DNA of 64,000 bases from Paraburkholderia sp. FT54 (GCF_031585635.1 NZ_CP134197.1:682001-746000); one strand, 5' to 3'. Numbered from the stretch's first letter, positions 28,152 through 37,627 are shown. Notes: generated by a model not told the origin, from the sequence alone. Program-made: numbers and translations.

Positions 28152-28757
28152 ATGGACACTTCTTCCCTCCCCGACCTGAGCCCGCTGCAGCGCCGTAAGC
28201 GGTCCGCGATCCTCGACGGCGCGAAAACCATTTTTTTAAGTCAGGGTTTTGGCCTGGCAACGATGGACGACGTCGCCGCGGCCGCCGGCGTCGGCAAACA
28301 GACGGTCTACCGCCACTTCAAGTCGAAGGAGGCACTCTTCGTTGGTCTGGTGAGCTCGATGTGCGCTCAGGTGGGTGGACTTCTTGCCAACGCTCTGGAC
28401 GAGCAATCCGATGGAACACCCGAAGTCGAGTTGCGCGAGTTGGGATGGGTGTTGGCGCAAAACCTTATCGCGCCGGATAATCTGCGGCTTTACCGGGCCA
28501 TCGTTGCTGAGGCCGAGCGTCTTCCGGAACTCGGTCAGGTGTTTTACGAAAATGGTGCAAAGGTCGTGCGCGCCTTCGCCGCAAAAATTCTGCGCAAGCG
28601 ATTTGACGAATCGACGGCCGCATTGCGGGCAGCGACATTCGTTCAGTTGGTGCTAGGCGACGCGTATCTGGAACTGTCAATTGGCTACACGGTGCCCGAT
28701 GTTGAAGCGCGCTTTGCGCTGCAGATTGACGAGGCGGTGGAGGCTGCACTTCGCTAA
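28152..28757 (+). CDS. TetR/AcrR family repressor
   Basis: The 201-residue protein has the TetR helix-turn-helix at about residues 15 to 62 (ILDGAKTIFLSQGFGLATMD, then VGKQTVYRHFKSKEALF) and a C-terminal ligand domain of the TetR_C_7/AefR-like type (LRLYRAIVAEAERLPELG). It is divergent from the SDR-doxX operon, with two copies of a palindrome between them, and most likely represses both that operon and itself. The inducer is unknown. Confidence 0.93.
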   Translation: MDTSSLPDLSPLQRRKRSAILDGAKTIFLSQGFGLATMDDVAAAAGVGKQTVYRHFKSKEALFVGLVSSMCAQVGGLLANALDEQSDGTPEVELRELGWVLAQNLIAPDNLRLYRAIVAEAERLPELGQVFYENGAKVVRAFAAKILRKRFDESTAALRAATFVQLVLGDAYLELSIGYTVPDVEARFALQIDEAVEAALR

Positions 28758-29049
28758 GGAGCGCCACATAAGATGTCGAGCCACAGCATGCGGAGCGCAA
28801 CAGCGTGTAGCGCGGGAAGCAAGACACCGCTCATCCGATTCCAAACGCATTCGCGCATCGGTTTCCGCATGATCCAGGCGCGCTTCTAAAATTGTGAATG
28901 TCGTTTTGCGGCCGAACATCGCCTCATGCGATGGGCATGTCTCCTGCAATCGGCAGTTGCTTTCCCATCTCGAACGCACGAAACCCTCTTTTAACGGCGA
29001 CGGTGTCGTTAACTTTAGGCGCTCGCCGATAAGGCCGGTAATGCTTTCA

Positions 29050-29397
29050 TCAGAGGCGCATTCGCAAGCTGGCGCAAAACGAAGCTATTCGCGAGATGAC
29101 GCAAACGATCGATGCTCTTGTCGCGCGCTGCGCAAGCGCAAAGAGCGCAATTGCAACCAGCGTGATCCGACTGATCCCACGCCTATCGATCAGTCTGCCA
29201 GCGACGGGCGTAGCAGTCGAGGCGAAGATCGACCCCAGCATGACCGCGACGGACATCACACCGCGAGTCCAGCCGAACTCCGCCGTGATGGGCTTCATCA
29301 GCATCGATGTCCAAAACTGCAAGACGGTGACGTTACCGACCTTCAGTCCCGGGAGCGAGCCAAACACGATCCAACAGCGGCTTCTGAACATCCCCAT
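29050..29397 (-). pseudogene. truncated MFS transporter N-terminus
   Basis: The start of a major facilitator can be read from about 29397: CWIVFGSLPGLKVGNVTVLQ, KPITAEFGWTRGVMSVAVML and then the loop motif TPVAGRLIDRRGISRITLVA. Similarity ends near residue 90, after about two and a half transmembrane helices, and the frame stops at 29050. A full protein has about 400 residues and 12 helices. The part left corresponds to the monocarboxylate-type family. It is presumably inactive. Confidence 0.7.
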
Positions 29398-29632
29398 AAG
29401 ATCAGGAATTACCCGATTGCCACAGGTCTGTTCGGCCCGCCGAATGAGCAGGCCGGCAATCATATCGTCATACGGTTCCCCGGTTCGACGGGCTCAAGCT
29501 CAGCCTTCCGCGTCGAGCCTCTCCTCATCAAGCCGATGAAATTCCGGCCGAACATTGATTCACTCAGCCATTAGCGATACCCTAAAATCGTTCGCGATCG
29601 TCGATTGCGGGTCAACCTGGAGACAACGTTTC

Positions 29633-30103
29633 GTGAAGCGAGCGTGGGAACTCTCCTGCATCATCGCCTTGAGCGCGATTCTCAGCGGATGCGGCAAGGA
29701 CGGATCGCAGAGCACTACTCAGGAACCGGGCGCATCCGCAAGTCAGGCGCTGGCTCAGCTTGGGCAGGCCGGGAGCGAGACACCCGCTGCATCGGGCGCG
29801 CAGGAAAGGAGCGTGCTGGCCGCCGTCACCAAGGCGCAGTTGCCGGGGGAAGCAGCCGAGACACTGCGTCTGATAAAAGCGGGCGGCCCTTTCCCTTTTT
29901 CCGAGGACGGTGTCCTGTTCCGCAACAGTGCGGTATTGCTGCCGCAGCATCCGCGCGGCTATTACCACACGTACACAGTTCGTACTCCTGGCTCGGCGGA
30001 TCGCGGGCAGCGCCGCATCGTATGTGGTGGACCGCGTAGGCAGACCGGCGACTGCTATTACACCGACGATTACTACGCCAGTTTCAAACGCATTGCAGAA
30101 TAG
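29633..30103 (+). CDS. lipoprotein with guanyl ribonuclease (RNase Sa/N1) fold and substituted active site
   Basis: GTG 29633 follows a GGAG box and gives 156 residues. The N-terminus is a lipoprotein signal with lipobox LSGC (Cys20). A low-complexity linker (to about 68) leads to a domain aligning along its length with Streptomyces RNase Sa: LPGEAAETLRLIKAGGPFPF, EDGVLFRNSAVLLP, RGYYHTYTVRTPGSADRG and RRIVCGG, YYTDDYYASF. In RNase Sa the motif is YYHEYTV, whose Glu is the general base, and GDHYATF, whose His is the general acid. Here these are Thr113 and Tyr147. The substrate-phosphate arginines are kept. The fold is therefore probably intact but catalysis unlikely. No barstar-type inhibitor gene is adjacent. 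Confidence 0.85.
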   Translation: MKRAWELSCIIALSAILSGCGKDGSQSTTQEPGASASQALAQLGQAGSETPAASGAQERSVLAAVTKAQLPGEAAETLRLIKAGGPFPFSEDGVLFRNSAVLLPQHPRGYYHTYTVRTPGSADRGQRRIVCGGPRRQTGDCYYTDDYYASFKRIAE

Positions 30104-30921
30104 CTTAAGCCAGTAAAAACGCCCTGTGCTACCTATGACGTACGCTTCGGGGGCGTCGTGCTTTCAGAGACCGTGCCGCGATGGCACGATCAGTGGCGGA
30201 AGTAACGGGGACCGTCTGCTGCCGCCTCTTCCCGCCTATATTTCGGTCGACTCGGCACAGACCATGTCTGCCTCCCCTTTTGCTCAAAGTACGCCGGTTC
30301 AGTAGGTGCCTCCAGGCCGCTTCGACATACCCCTGTGTGGCTCGATGAAGACGTGTCCCAACACCCCGCGTACCAAACAAATATCGCGAGTCACAAAAGC
30401 TGACTGTGCCGGCGCTCCATCAATGTCGCGTTCGCTAACTTAATCAGGTCTCCTCGAGCGGGGGAACACCCGAGCTTCGACCACGACTAAGGTCTCTGCC
30501 GATGGGCCACCGGTGACATTGAATATCTCCTTGGCGAGGTTAAATAATTATTAATATTTTGGTTCTCAACATTTAATCCCGCCGCACTTGTCATTTTCTC
30601 CAGATCAATCAGAAAAATATCATAATTCGACGCTTATCGTTTCATTCAAAAAAAACAATTATCCTTCAAAACGACTAACACCTATCATCGCTCTCAACGG
30701 TACAGCCTGTCTGGCGAAGTCGGTCAAACAACCAATTTACGGATCGTTAATGACGAAAATTAATTCGCCACCAGTTTCGCTCAGGACACGCTGATCGTTC
30801 CACATAACGGTTTTATTTTTAATAGTTGGCTAACCGGCTGATCCCGGCATAACCGATTGAATTTCAGGCAGCGAAACAATCGCTTTATTTATTCAGTTTC
30901 CGCAACGGAGAGGAGCAAACC
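30104..30921. other. long AT-rich intergenic region before the oxalate decarboxylase
   Basis: About 820 bases hold no convincing gene. The part from 30540 to 30900 is strikingly AT-rich for this genome (runs such as AATAATTATTAATATTTT and AAAAAAAC), unlike the GC-rich coding surroundings. A short open frame at 30588 to 30794 has no ribosome binding site or family. The region probably carries the oxdC promoter and perhaps binding sites for nucleoid proteins. No operator could be named. Confidence 0.5.
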
Positions 30922-32178
30922 ATGACTGATCTGTCACGACGTAAAATGTTGGTAGGCGCGGCCGCCTCGGCCGCAGCGCTCGGCGTTGCCGCAACAGCCA
31001 AGGCTGCCACGTTCGGCAATCCCGACCGGCCGGCCGAAGGTGAAATCAACGCCTTGAGCCCGACGAGCCGTACCGACCCTGGTCCTCAAAACCCCGCAAT
31101 TGCTAATCAATTCCCGTCGTTCCAGAACCCGCCGGCTACCGACATCAATGGGATGCCGCTATTCTGGGCGTCGTTCAACAACGCGCACAAGCGCTACCAG
31201 AACGGCGGCTGGGCCCGTGAAGTTACACAGGATGACTTCGCAATTTCCGAAGACATCTCGGGCGTCAACATGCGCCTTGGAACCAACGGCACCCGCGAGA
31301 TGCACTGGCACCAGCAGGCCGAGTGGGCCATCATGCTGGACGGCAAATGCCGCATTACCATCCTCGACGAGCAAGGCCGCCCGCAGGTAGCCGACGTCAA
31401 AACCGGCGATCTCTGGTATTTCCCTCCGGGTTTGCCGCACTCGCTGCAAGGCCTCGGACCTACAGGTGCGGAATTTCTGCTCGCGTTCGACAACGGCCGC
31501 GCATCGGAATTCAACACGCTTCTACTAACGGATTGGATTGCCCACACGCCGCCGGACGTCCTGGCCGCTAACTTCAACGTACCGGCCGACGCCTTCAAGA
31601 ACATTCCGGTCGACAATCTGTGGATTTTCCAAGGTTCAGATCCGGGTCCGCTGCCAGCCGCGCAACGTTCAGTGGCGACACCTCTTGGCCTGCCGGAGCA
31701 CCCGTTCATTTTCTCGCTGGGCGATATGGCGCCGACGAAGGAGACCAAGGGTGGATCGGTGCGGATTGCCGACAGTCGCAATTTCAAGGCCTCGGCAAAC
31801 GTCGCAGCCGCCCTGGTTACGGTCAAGCCGGGTGGTATGCGCGAACTGCACTGGCACCCGAACGCGGACGAATGGCAGTACTACATCAAGGGCGAAGCCC
31901 GGATGACGGTATTCGATACGGGCCCGAAAGCGGCCACCGCGGACTTCCGCGCGGGCGACATCGGCTACGTAAAGAAGAGTCTCGGTCACTACGTGCAGAA
32001 CACGGGCAACACTGACCTCGTGTTCCTGGAAATCTTCAAGGCGGACCACTTCGCCGAAGTGTCGCTTTCCGACTGGCTGACGCACACGCCGCCGCGGATG
32101 ATCATGGATCATCTGAACGTTACTGCGGAGACCATCGCTCGGTTCCCGAACAACCGTCCCGACGTTCTGCCGATTTAA
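30922..32178 (+). CDS. oxdC: Tat-exported bicupin oxalate decarboxylase
   Basis: The 418-residue protein begins with a twin-arginine signal ([19 protein letters not shown], cleavage near ATAKA). Two cupin domains follow, each with a full Mn-binding set: His128, His130, Glu134, His173 in the first ([13 protein letters not shown]) and His310, His312, Glu317, His356 in the second ([14 protein letters not shown]). The lid over the N-terminal site reads S195-E-F-N-T199. Bacillus OxdC has SENST there, with the Glu as catalytic proton donor; that Glu is kept as Glu196. The enzyme converts oxalate to formate and CO2 and consumes a proton. A clear GGAG precedes ATG 30922. It is longer than cytosolic OxdC because of the signal. 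A tatA gene follows. Confidence 0.93.
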   Translation: MTDLSRRKMLVGAAASAAALGVAATAKAATFGNPDRPAEGEINALSPTSRTDPGPQNPAIANQFPSFQNPPATDINGMPLFWASFNNAHKRYQNGGWAREVTQDDFAISEDISGVNMRLGTNGTREMHWHQQAEWAIMLDGKCRITILDEQGRPQVADVKTGDLWYFPPGLPHSLQGLGPTGAEFLLAFDNGRASEFNTLLLTDWIAHTPPDVLAANFNVPADAFKNIPVDNLWIFQGSDPGPLPAAQRSVATPLGLPEHPFIFSLGDMAPTKETKGGSVRIADSRNFKASANVAAALVTVKPGGMRELHWHPNADEWQYYIKGEARMTVFDTGPKAATADFRAGDIGYVKKSLGHYVQNTGNTDLVFLEIFKADHFAEVSLSDWLTHTPPRMIMDHLNVTAETIARFPNNRPDVLPI

Positions 32179-32354
32179 ATTGCAGTTGCCGTTCCTCTGC
32201 TCAGCCGCCGCCCGGGCATCAAGCTATCCGCCCCGGGCGGACCGTTGAGAAAGGTACAAAGCGAGAGCAATCGACTACCCGGTGGTTTCCGGCCAAGCCG
32301 ACCGCACGGGTAGTATTCCATTGGCAATCAACTGGGAATCAAGGAGAAGGTGAG

Positions 32355-32606
32355 ATGGGTTCAATAAGCATTTGGCATTGGCTAATCGTTGCGCTAATCG
32401 TCGCGCTGATTTTTGGCACGAAGAAACTGAGAACGGTCGGTGGCGATCTCGGATTAGCTGTCAAAGGCTTCAAGGATGGATTGCAGAGCGAACCGGCGAG
32501 TCCCACCGATGCGATGACTTCGTCGCTCGTTTCGAGCGACCAGCAACACGCAAGAGTTGGAGACGTCGCGAAAGTTGCAACGTCTCCGGTCCCGAACGAT
32601 CACTGA
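32355..32606 (+). CDS. tatA: TatA-type twin-arginine translocase subunit
   Basis: The 83-residue protein is a TatA: an N-terminal transmembrane helix ([15 protein letters not shown]), the FGTKKLR hinge and an amphipathic helix ([16 protein letters not shown]), followed by a polar tail. It begins 177 bases after the oxalate decarboxylase and has the ribosome site AAGGAG eight bases before ATG. TatA oligomers form the pore for folded proteins with a twin-arginine signal, and the gene just before encodes such a protein. It closely resembles the TatA at 40771 in the helix region, down to the leader ATCAAGGAGA. Confidence 0.93.
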   Translation: MGSISIWHWLIVALIVALIFGTKKLRTVGGDLGLAVKGFKDGLQSEPASPTDAMTSSLVSSDQQHARVGDVAKVATSPVPNDH

Positions 32607-32719
32607 CCGAGGCGGCTCACCATGGGACCCGAAGAACCAGCGGGCCCAAACATTTCGTCGCGGCGCACGAATCGCTTTACGGCCAACTCCGGGAATACGC
32701 ATCCACTGCAAGATAGCTT

Positions 32720-33670
32720 CTATGCAATGGCTGATAGAAACGCAGCTTCAGTGCCAACGTGGCTAAGCCTACCTATCCGTGTTGAACCTTCTTCGAGCAG
32801 AAAGTGCTTAAATGCTTCGGCTACCGGAGAGAGTTGCTTATCCGCACGATGCACGATACGCCACTCTCGCACGATTGGAAGCCCAACTACATCAAGCACG
32901 ACAAGCATTCCCGCCTTCAGTTCAAGATCGACGGTATGCGCGGACAAGAAGCTGATGCCCATTCCCGCGATCACAGCCTGTTTGATCGTCTCAGTATTCT
33001 TGATCTCGATCGGCTCGCTATCCTTGTCGAACCCATCCGCTATCCCTTCCTCCATCACACCCCATGTGTCGGAGCCTTTCTCTCGAACGATAAAACGCTC
33101 CTTCGTCAGTTCGCAAACTGGAATCTCCCGCTTGTCCGCGAGTCGATGAGACGGCGACGCAACAATCAGGAATGGATGCGGTGCAAATGTCTCACTGACG
33201 ATTCTCGGGTCTGCTGGCGCGCCGACCATCACGGCGAGGTCGATGCGATTCTCGTCGAGTTGATTCAACAACTGATCCCGATTCTCGACTGCCAGTTCCA
33301 ACTTGACTCCCAGATTCTTCTCGTTGAAGTGGGCAAGCAAGCGCGGGAAGAAATAGCCGCCGGCACTGACCACGCCGATGTTCAGGCTACCACCGTTCAT
33401 ACCCCTCAGCCGTGCCAGTGCCTCCTCCACCACACGGAAGCGTTCGATGATCGCTCGCGTGTGATGCACCATTTCTCGTCCCGCGGGCGTAAGGAAGATT
33501 CGTTTGCCGAGTTGTTCGAACAGCGCGACACCTGCGTGCTCCTCCAGATGTTTGATCTGCGTAGAAACGGCCGGCTGCGAAAGATTTAACTCGTCCGCCG
33601 CTCGCGAGAAGCTTAGGCGCCGAGCTACGGTTTCAAAGGTTTTTAGCTGACGCAGAGTCGCATTTTTCAC
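32720..33670 (-). CDS. LysR family regulator, CbbR-like
   Basis: From GTG 33670 the product has 316 residues and the CbbR-style opening NATLRQLKTFETVARRLSF and SRAADELNLSQPAVSTQIK (winged HTH), then an effector domain with MNGGSLNIGVVSAGGYFFPR and VASPSHRLADKREIP. An ATG at 33796 is possible but would add 42 residues unlike the family. CbbR-like proteins control CO2-fixation genes, but the family is broad and no cbb genes are here. Being convergent with tatA and near oxdC, it could control the oxalate genes, which is only inference. Confidence 0.85.
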   Translation of the reverse strand: MKNATLRQLKTFETVARRLSFSRAADELNLSQPAVSTQIKHLEEHAGVALFEQLGKRIFLTPAGREMVHHTRAIIERFRVVEEALARLRGMNGGSLNIGVVSAGGYFFPRLLAHFNEKNLGVKLELAVENRDQLLNQLDENRIDLAVMVGAPADPRIVSETFAPHPFLIVASPSHRLADKREIPVCELTKERFIVREKGSDTWGVMEEGIADGFDKDSEPIEIKNTETIKQAVIAGMGISFLSAHTVDLELKAGMLVVLDVVGLPIVREWRIVHRADKQLSPVAEAFKHFLLEEGSTRIGRLSHVGTEAAFLSAIA

Positions 33671-34213
33671 AATAGTTTCGCCAAAATTTATGAACGCGCC
33701 GAGAATATGAGGCGCCTCCAACACGCCACACTCCCGAACCGGCAGTTGAGGCAAATTCGATGCACCCTCTTGCCGGCGCGCTGTGACGGCTGCCATGCCA
33801 CGATCGTGGGAGTCCAGGAATACGCCTTAGCATAGACCGCAAGGGACTGTCGGCGTATATCGCGAACATTGCGAATGTTTCATGTTTGCCGCCTCCAGCT
33901 TATGCAATACGGCCGCCGCGATCGTAATTCGGGACCTCTGCGTCAGCGAGGAACGGGACGAAATGCGCGACTCTCCCCCAACATCACAACGGCCACGGAG
34001 ATCGTGCCCCGAATTAGCCAGCGAATCTTTATCGCAAGTCCAGGCGCGCGTAATCAACGGGTAAGGTTCGATGCCCAATCCCCACAACGCGGAAATATTG
34101 TGCCGACGCCACAGTGCGAAGCTACTGCGCAGGGCTCCGTCGCTATTCGACGGTGCGAGCCCTCGCAAAGTCACTGTGCTTCTTTTCTCGTCCCCAATGT
34201 GTGCTCTCTGTCC
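33671..34213. other. intergenic, no gene recognised
   Basis: The 540 bases upstream of the LysR gene hold only short open frames on both strands with no ribosome binding site or recognisable product. The LysR promoter and probably that of the small RNA candidate lie here. Confidence 0.4.
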
Positions 34214-34310
34214 AGTGCAGGACCGCACTAACCTTGTCTCCGGTTCCAGCGATATAGCCCTCGGAAATGCTGGAACCCTTAGCCGACCGTTTCACGGTCG
34301 GCCCTTTTTT
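34214..34310 (+). ncRNA. candidate small RNA: three hairpins ending in an intrinsic terminator
   Basis: Three hairpins follow each other: AGTGC-N6-GCACT (34214 to 34229), GGTTCCAGC-N18-GCTGGAACC (34242 to 34277) and GCCGACCGT-TTC-ACGGTCGGC (34282 to 34302), the last followed by CC and six T. The middle stem has 9 perfect pairs. No protein start fits in front of the terminator, and the next gene begins 460 bases further on. This suggests a small independent transcript. The 5' end and promoter are not identified; an attenuator-like leader is the alternative. Confidence 0.55.
34282..34310 (+). terminator. rho-independent terminator
   Basis: A 9-base perfect stem GCCGACCGT/ACGGTCGGC with a TTC loop is followed directly by CC and a run of six T. 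It is the strongest intrinsic terminator I noticed in the window and points in the plus direction. Confidence 0.85.
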
Positions 34311-34770
34311 GCGTGTAGCCAGTGAATGACGCCGCAGCGCTTTGTGCGGTGCGGCTAACGTATGCGGCCGCACGAACGTGCGTTTAACCCGAGGCGGCCC
34401 TAACGCCCACCGATCACTTTTCGCCTGGCAGAACTCTTGTGATGTCGTTTTCGCTTCCAGTTACCGTCCGTCTTTCTAATCACGACGTCGCAAATACGTC
34501 GCTCGATGCAGAGACTGCAGCGCTCCACATGGATTCGTGTCGGCCGCGTCCAGCTTTGTCGTCCACGGCAGGATTGCCGTGGGATTCCAACCAACCGCCA
34601 ATGTCGCGCCGTTTTACCGCTCTTGTGCGCGTTGATCTGGCCATCCGGTTGTCCGCAACACACCCACCAATCGATCGCTTAGCCGAGACATGGCCCGCAA
34701 AGCAAAATCTGACATTGCAGGACTTTTTACGGTTCGAAGGTGATACATGCGGGGGACGCACGAGATGACC
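34311..34770. other. intergenic before the two-component genes, no gene recognised
   Basis: About 460 bases between the terminator and the response regulator. Only short open frames were found. The promoter of the two-component operon should lie here. Confidence 0.4.
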
Positions 34771-35448
34771 ATGTCGCGCGTGCTGACAATCGAAGACGAC
34801 GAGATCATGGGAAACGAGATCGTTCGGGAACTGCAGAGCCGCGGATACTCGGTCGATTGGGTGGACGGCGGTCAGGAGGGTATGGTACGGGCGATCAGCG
34901 CCGAGTATGACCTGATTACCCTGGACCGTATGCTGCCTGGCATCGACGGGCTGACTATCCTGACCACCATGCGCGGCGTCGGCATCCGTACGCCCGTGCT
35001 GATGCTCAGCGCGCTGGGCGATGTCGATGAACGCGTGCGCGGCCTGCGAGCAGGCGGTGACGACTACCTGACCAAGCCGTTCGATCCCGACGAGATGGCC
35101 GCGCGTCTGGAGGCACTGTTGCGCCGTAACCAGGCGCCGGGCACTCAGGCTCAGACAACGCTGTCGGTGGGGCCGCTCGAACTCGACCTGATCTCCCGCA
35201 AGATGCGACGCGACGGCGAAGAGATTGAACTGTTGCCCACCGAATATCGTGTGCTCGAAATCCTGATGCGCAACGCCGGAAAGACCGTCACGCGAACAAT
35301 GCTCTTCGAAACCGTCTGGGGTTACCACTTCGATCCAGGTACCAACCTGATTGACGTGCACATGGGTCGGTTGCGCAAGAAGCTCGACCCGTCCGGAGCG
35401 AAACCACTGATCAAGACCGTACGCGGCGCCGGCTATATTCTTGAATGA
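34771..35448 (+). CDS. OmpR/PhoB family response regulator
   Basis: The 225-residue protein has a receiver domain with the full phosphorylation site: acidic pair in IEDDEIMG, phospho-acceptor Asp in YDLITLDRMLPG, Ser in LMLSALGD and Lys in DYLTKPFDPDE. A winged-helix DNA-binding domain follows (LLPTEYRVLEILMRNAGK to TVRGAGYILE). ATGs at 34747, 34765 and 34771 are all possible; the last gives the standard N-terminus. Its stop codon overlaps the start of the histidine kinase gene in the sequence ATGA, so the pair is coupled. The signal is unknown, but heavy-metal-type pairs look like this. Confidence 0.95.
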   Translation: MSRVLTIEDDEIMGNEIVRELQSRGYSVDWVDGGQEGMVRAISAEYDLITLDRMLPGIDGLTILTTMRGVGIRTPVLMLSALGDVDERVRGLRAGGDDYLTKPFDPDEMAARLEALLRRNQAPGTQAQTTLSVGPLELDLISRKMRRDGEEIELLPTEYRVLEILMRNAGKTVTRTMLFETVWGYHFDPGTNLIDVHMGRLRKKLDPSGAKPLIKTVRGAGYILE

Positions 35449-36854
35449 GAACTACCTTGGTGGACGTTTCACTTCTGACGCCATTGCCCCTGCGGTGGCG
35501 ATGGCACTCAACGACATTCCGGCTGATGACCGCCTACACGGTGCTCTTTTCGGTTTCTGTCATGTTGCTGATCGGATTTATCGGCTGGATCGTGGCAGGC
35601 ACCATGGAGCACGAAACCGACGTCGTAATGCACTGGCAACTGATCTATTTCGATTCGATGCCGCATGGCGATCTTGCAGAGGCCATCTATCGACGCATCG
35701 AGCACGAGCGCATGCACTCGAACTATTACGGCCTGTTCACTGCGGACGGTCAGCACGTTGCTGGCGACATCCTTGTCTTCCCGCCGGGACTACCGGTGAA
35801 CCGCACTGGCGTAACGCTGGACAGCCTGGCGGTTGCAGGTGCAGGGCGAGCGCCAGTGGCGCGAGTCATGGCGGAGCAGCGCGGCGACGGCGAGAGGCTG
35901 GTGCTTGCCCGCGATCTTACCCACGTCCTGAGGATTCGCCAAAGGATCATCAACGCGCTCATCCTGGGTGGAATACTTTGCATGGTCACGGGCATCGCTG
36001 GTGGTTTCGCGTTGAGCCTGCGACAGTTGGGCCGCCTGAAAGCGATCCGGCACACGACACAAATGATTGCGCAGGGCGACCTCGGCCAGCGCCTGCCGAC
36101 CGGAGGGCGCGACGAAATCGACATGCTGGTGCATCTGGTCAACCATATGCTCGAGGAAGTGGAACGTCTGATGAATGAGGTGAAGGGCGCCTGCGACGGT
36201 ATCGCTCACGACCTGCGTACGCCACTCGCTCGCATGCACACTCTGCTTGGGCAGGTTGCGGAGCGCACCGGGGAACATGAGGACCGGGAACTGTCGCTTC
36301 TGGTGGAGCGGGCCCGCGTCGAGACGACTGCACTCCTCGACCGCTTCCGCGCTATGCTGCGCATCTCTGAAATTGGCACTCTACAGCGGCGCGGGGGCTT
36401 TGCCTCATTGCAACTCGAGACCCTGGTTCGTGAAGTTGGCGACCTTTACGAACCATTAGCGGAGAGTCGCTCGATTCAGTTCATCGTGCGAACGCGGGAC
36501 GTCGGCACCATTCGCGCGGACCGCAACCTGTTGTTCGAGGCGCTGTGCAATCTGCTGGACAACGCTCTGAAGTTCACGCCGACTGGCGGAACAGTGCGGA
36601 TTGAACTCAATCCGACGCCGGCCGGCCCCAAGGTGGAAGTGATCGACAATGGGCCGGGCATCCCACCGGCAGATCGTGACGCCGTGCTTCAACGCTTTTA
36701 TCGAAGCGAACGCACTCAACATATCGCCGGTTCGGGACTAGGACTCAGCATTGTATCGACGGTCATGCGCGTGCACGACTTTACAATCAGGCTACATGAT
36801 GCAGCGCCGGGTACCAGGGCAACCATTGAATGCTGGTCACGGATACTCGCCTGA
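35445..36854 (+). CDS. membrane sensor histidine kinase
   Basis: The 469-residue kinase has two transmembrane helices (about 28 to 52 and 168 to 190) around a periplasmic domain of about 115 residues, a HAMP domain (LKAIRHTTQMIAQGDLGQRL), the H-box GIAHDLRTPLARM with the phospho-His, and an HATPase domain with LLDNALKFTPTGG, VIDNGPGIP and SGLGLSIV. It is the partner of the response regulator that it overlaps by four bases. A close paralog lies at the right end of the window. Confidence 0.95.
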   Translation: MRTTLVDVSLLTPLPLRWRWHSTTFRLMTAYTVLFSVSVMLLIGFIGWIVAGTMEHETDVVMHWQLIYFDSMPHGDLAEAIYRRIEHERMHSNYYGLFTADGQHVAGDILVFPPGLPVNRTGVTLDSLAVAGAGRAPVARVMAEQRGDGERLVLARDLTHVLRIRQRIINALILGGILCMVTGIAGGFALSLRQLGRLKAIRHTTQMIAQGDLGQRLPTGGRDEIDMLVHLVNHMLEEVERLMNEVKGACDGIAHDLRTPLARMHTLLGQVAERTGEHEDRELSLLVERARVETTALLDRFRAMLRISEIGTLQRRGGFASLQLETLVREVGDLYEPLAESRSIQFIVRTRDVGTIRADRNLLFEALCNLLDNALKFTPTGGTVRIELNPTPAGPKVEVIDNGPGIPPADRDAVLQRFYRSERTQHIAGSGLGLSIVSTVMRVHDFTIRLHDAAPGTRATIECWSRILA

Positions 36855-36892
36855 TTCGCGCGAACTCCACCTTCCATCGAGACCATCACTAT

Positions 36893-37627
36893 ATGCGCAT
36901 TCTTCTCGTGTCACCTCAACATAGGGAGTCCGCTTGGCTATGCAAAGCATTTCGCGAAAGTGCGCATAGCCTGCGATGCTCGGATGACCTCCACGACGGC
37001 ATTCTGACTGCTTCGACAGGATCGTTTGACGCGATAGTCCTAATGATCCTTGACCCCTCTTCGTATTCAGAGTTGGTAACGGCGTTACCTCAATTTGAAA
37101 CCGCCGCCGAGGGCGCAGTGATTGTCGCGGTGCTCGGCGCCGCTAAATCCAGCGACAGAATTGCATCACTACGTGCTGGCGCAGATGCATGCTTTACCTA
37201 TCCGTATTCGTATATCGAGATGCATGAGCGGATGCAGGTTTTGCATCGCACAACCACAGTTCGACGCCGGCGAAACCAGTTACCGCCCCCATTCCGACTT
37301 GATCCGCTAAAACGAGAGCTGGTCGACGGTAACCGGCGTCTCCCGCTCACCAAGAGAGAATATCTGGTACTTGAATGTTTGATGCGCCAGTTCGACGTAC
37401 CTGTGCGGCACGATGAGTTGCTCCGCTACGCGTGGCCGGAAAAGGACGACATTGATTTGTCTACAGCGAGTCCTCTGGTTTGGCGCTTGCGCCGCAGACT
37501 CAAACAGCATTTGCCCGACATCAACATCGCCACCGTTAGCTGTTATGGCTATCAACTCACCAGAACACCGATTTGCGTACCAGCGTCCGCGCAAGATCCA
37601 CGCTCCCAGCGCGCCGCAAACACTTGA
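36893..37627 (+). CDS. OmpR-type regulator with a degenerate receiver domain
   Basis: From ATG 36893 the 244-residue protein has the length and layout of an OmpR-family regulator: a receiver-like domain (about 1 to 110) and a winged-helix domain with LPLTKREYLVLECLMRQF and a C-terminal hairpin around CYGYQLTR. The phosphorylation site is missing: the acidic pair is replaced by VSPQ, the acceptor Asp lies where Met is found in IVLMILDP, and the Lys is replaced in CFTYPYSY. It therefore probably works without phosphorylation. It follows the kinase gene after 38 bases and may be in the same operon. An ATG at 36830 would overlap the kinase end. Confidence 0.8.
   Translation: MRILLVSPQHRESAWLCKAFRESAHSLRCSDDLHDGILTASTGSFDAIVLMILDPSSYSELVTALPQFETAAEGAVIVAVLGAAKSSDRIASLRAGADACFTYPYSYIEMHERMQVLHRTTTVRRRRNQLPPPFRLDPLKRELVDGNRRLPLTKREYLVLECLMRQFDVPVRHDELLRYAWPEKDDIDLSTASPLVWRLRRRLKQHLPDINIATVSCYGYQLTRTPICVPASAQDPRSQRAANT

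Noticed and set aside
30129..30380. 83-codon minus-strand frame resembling a mobile-element end
   Set aside because: Basic composition only; no recognised domain, start signal or repeats.
30588..30794. 68-codon frame in the AT-rich region
   Set aside because: No ribosome binding site, signal or motif; AT-rich sequence can give open frames by chance, although stops should be common. It was not called.
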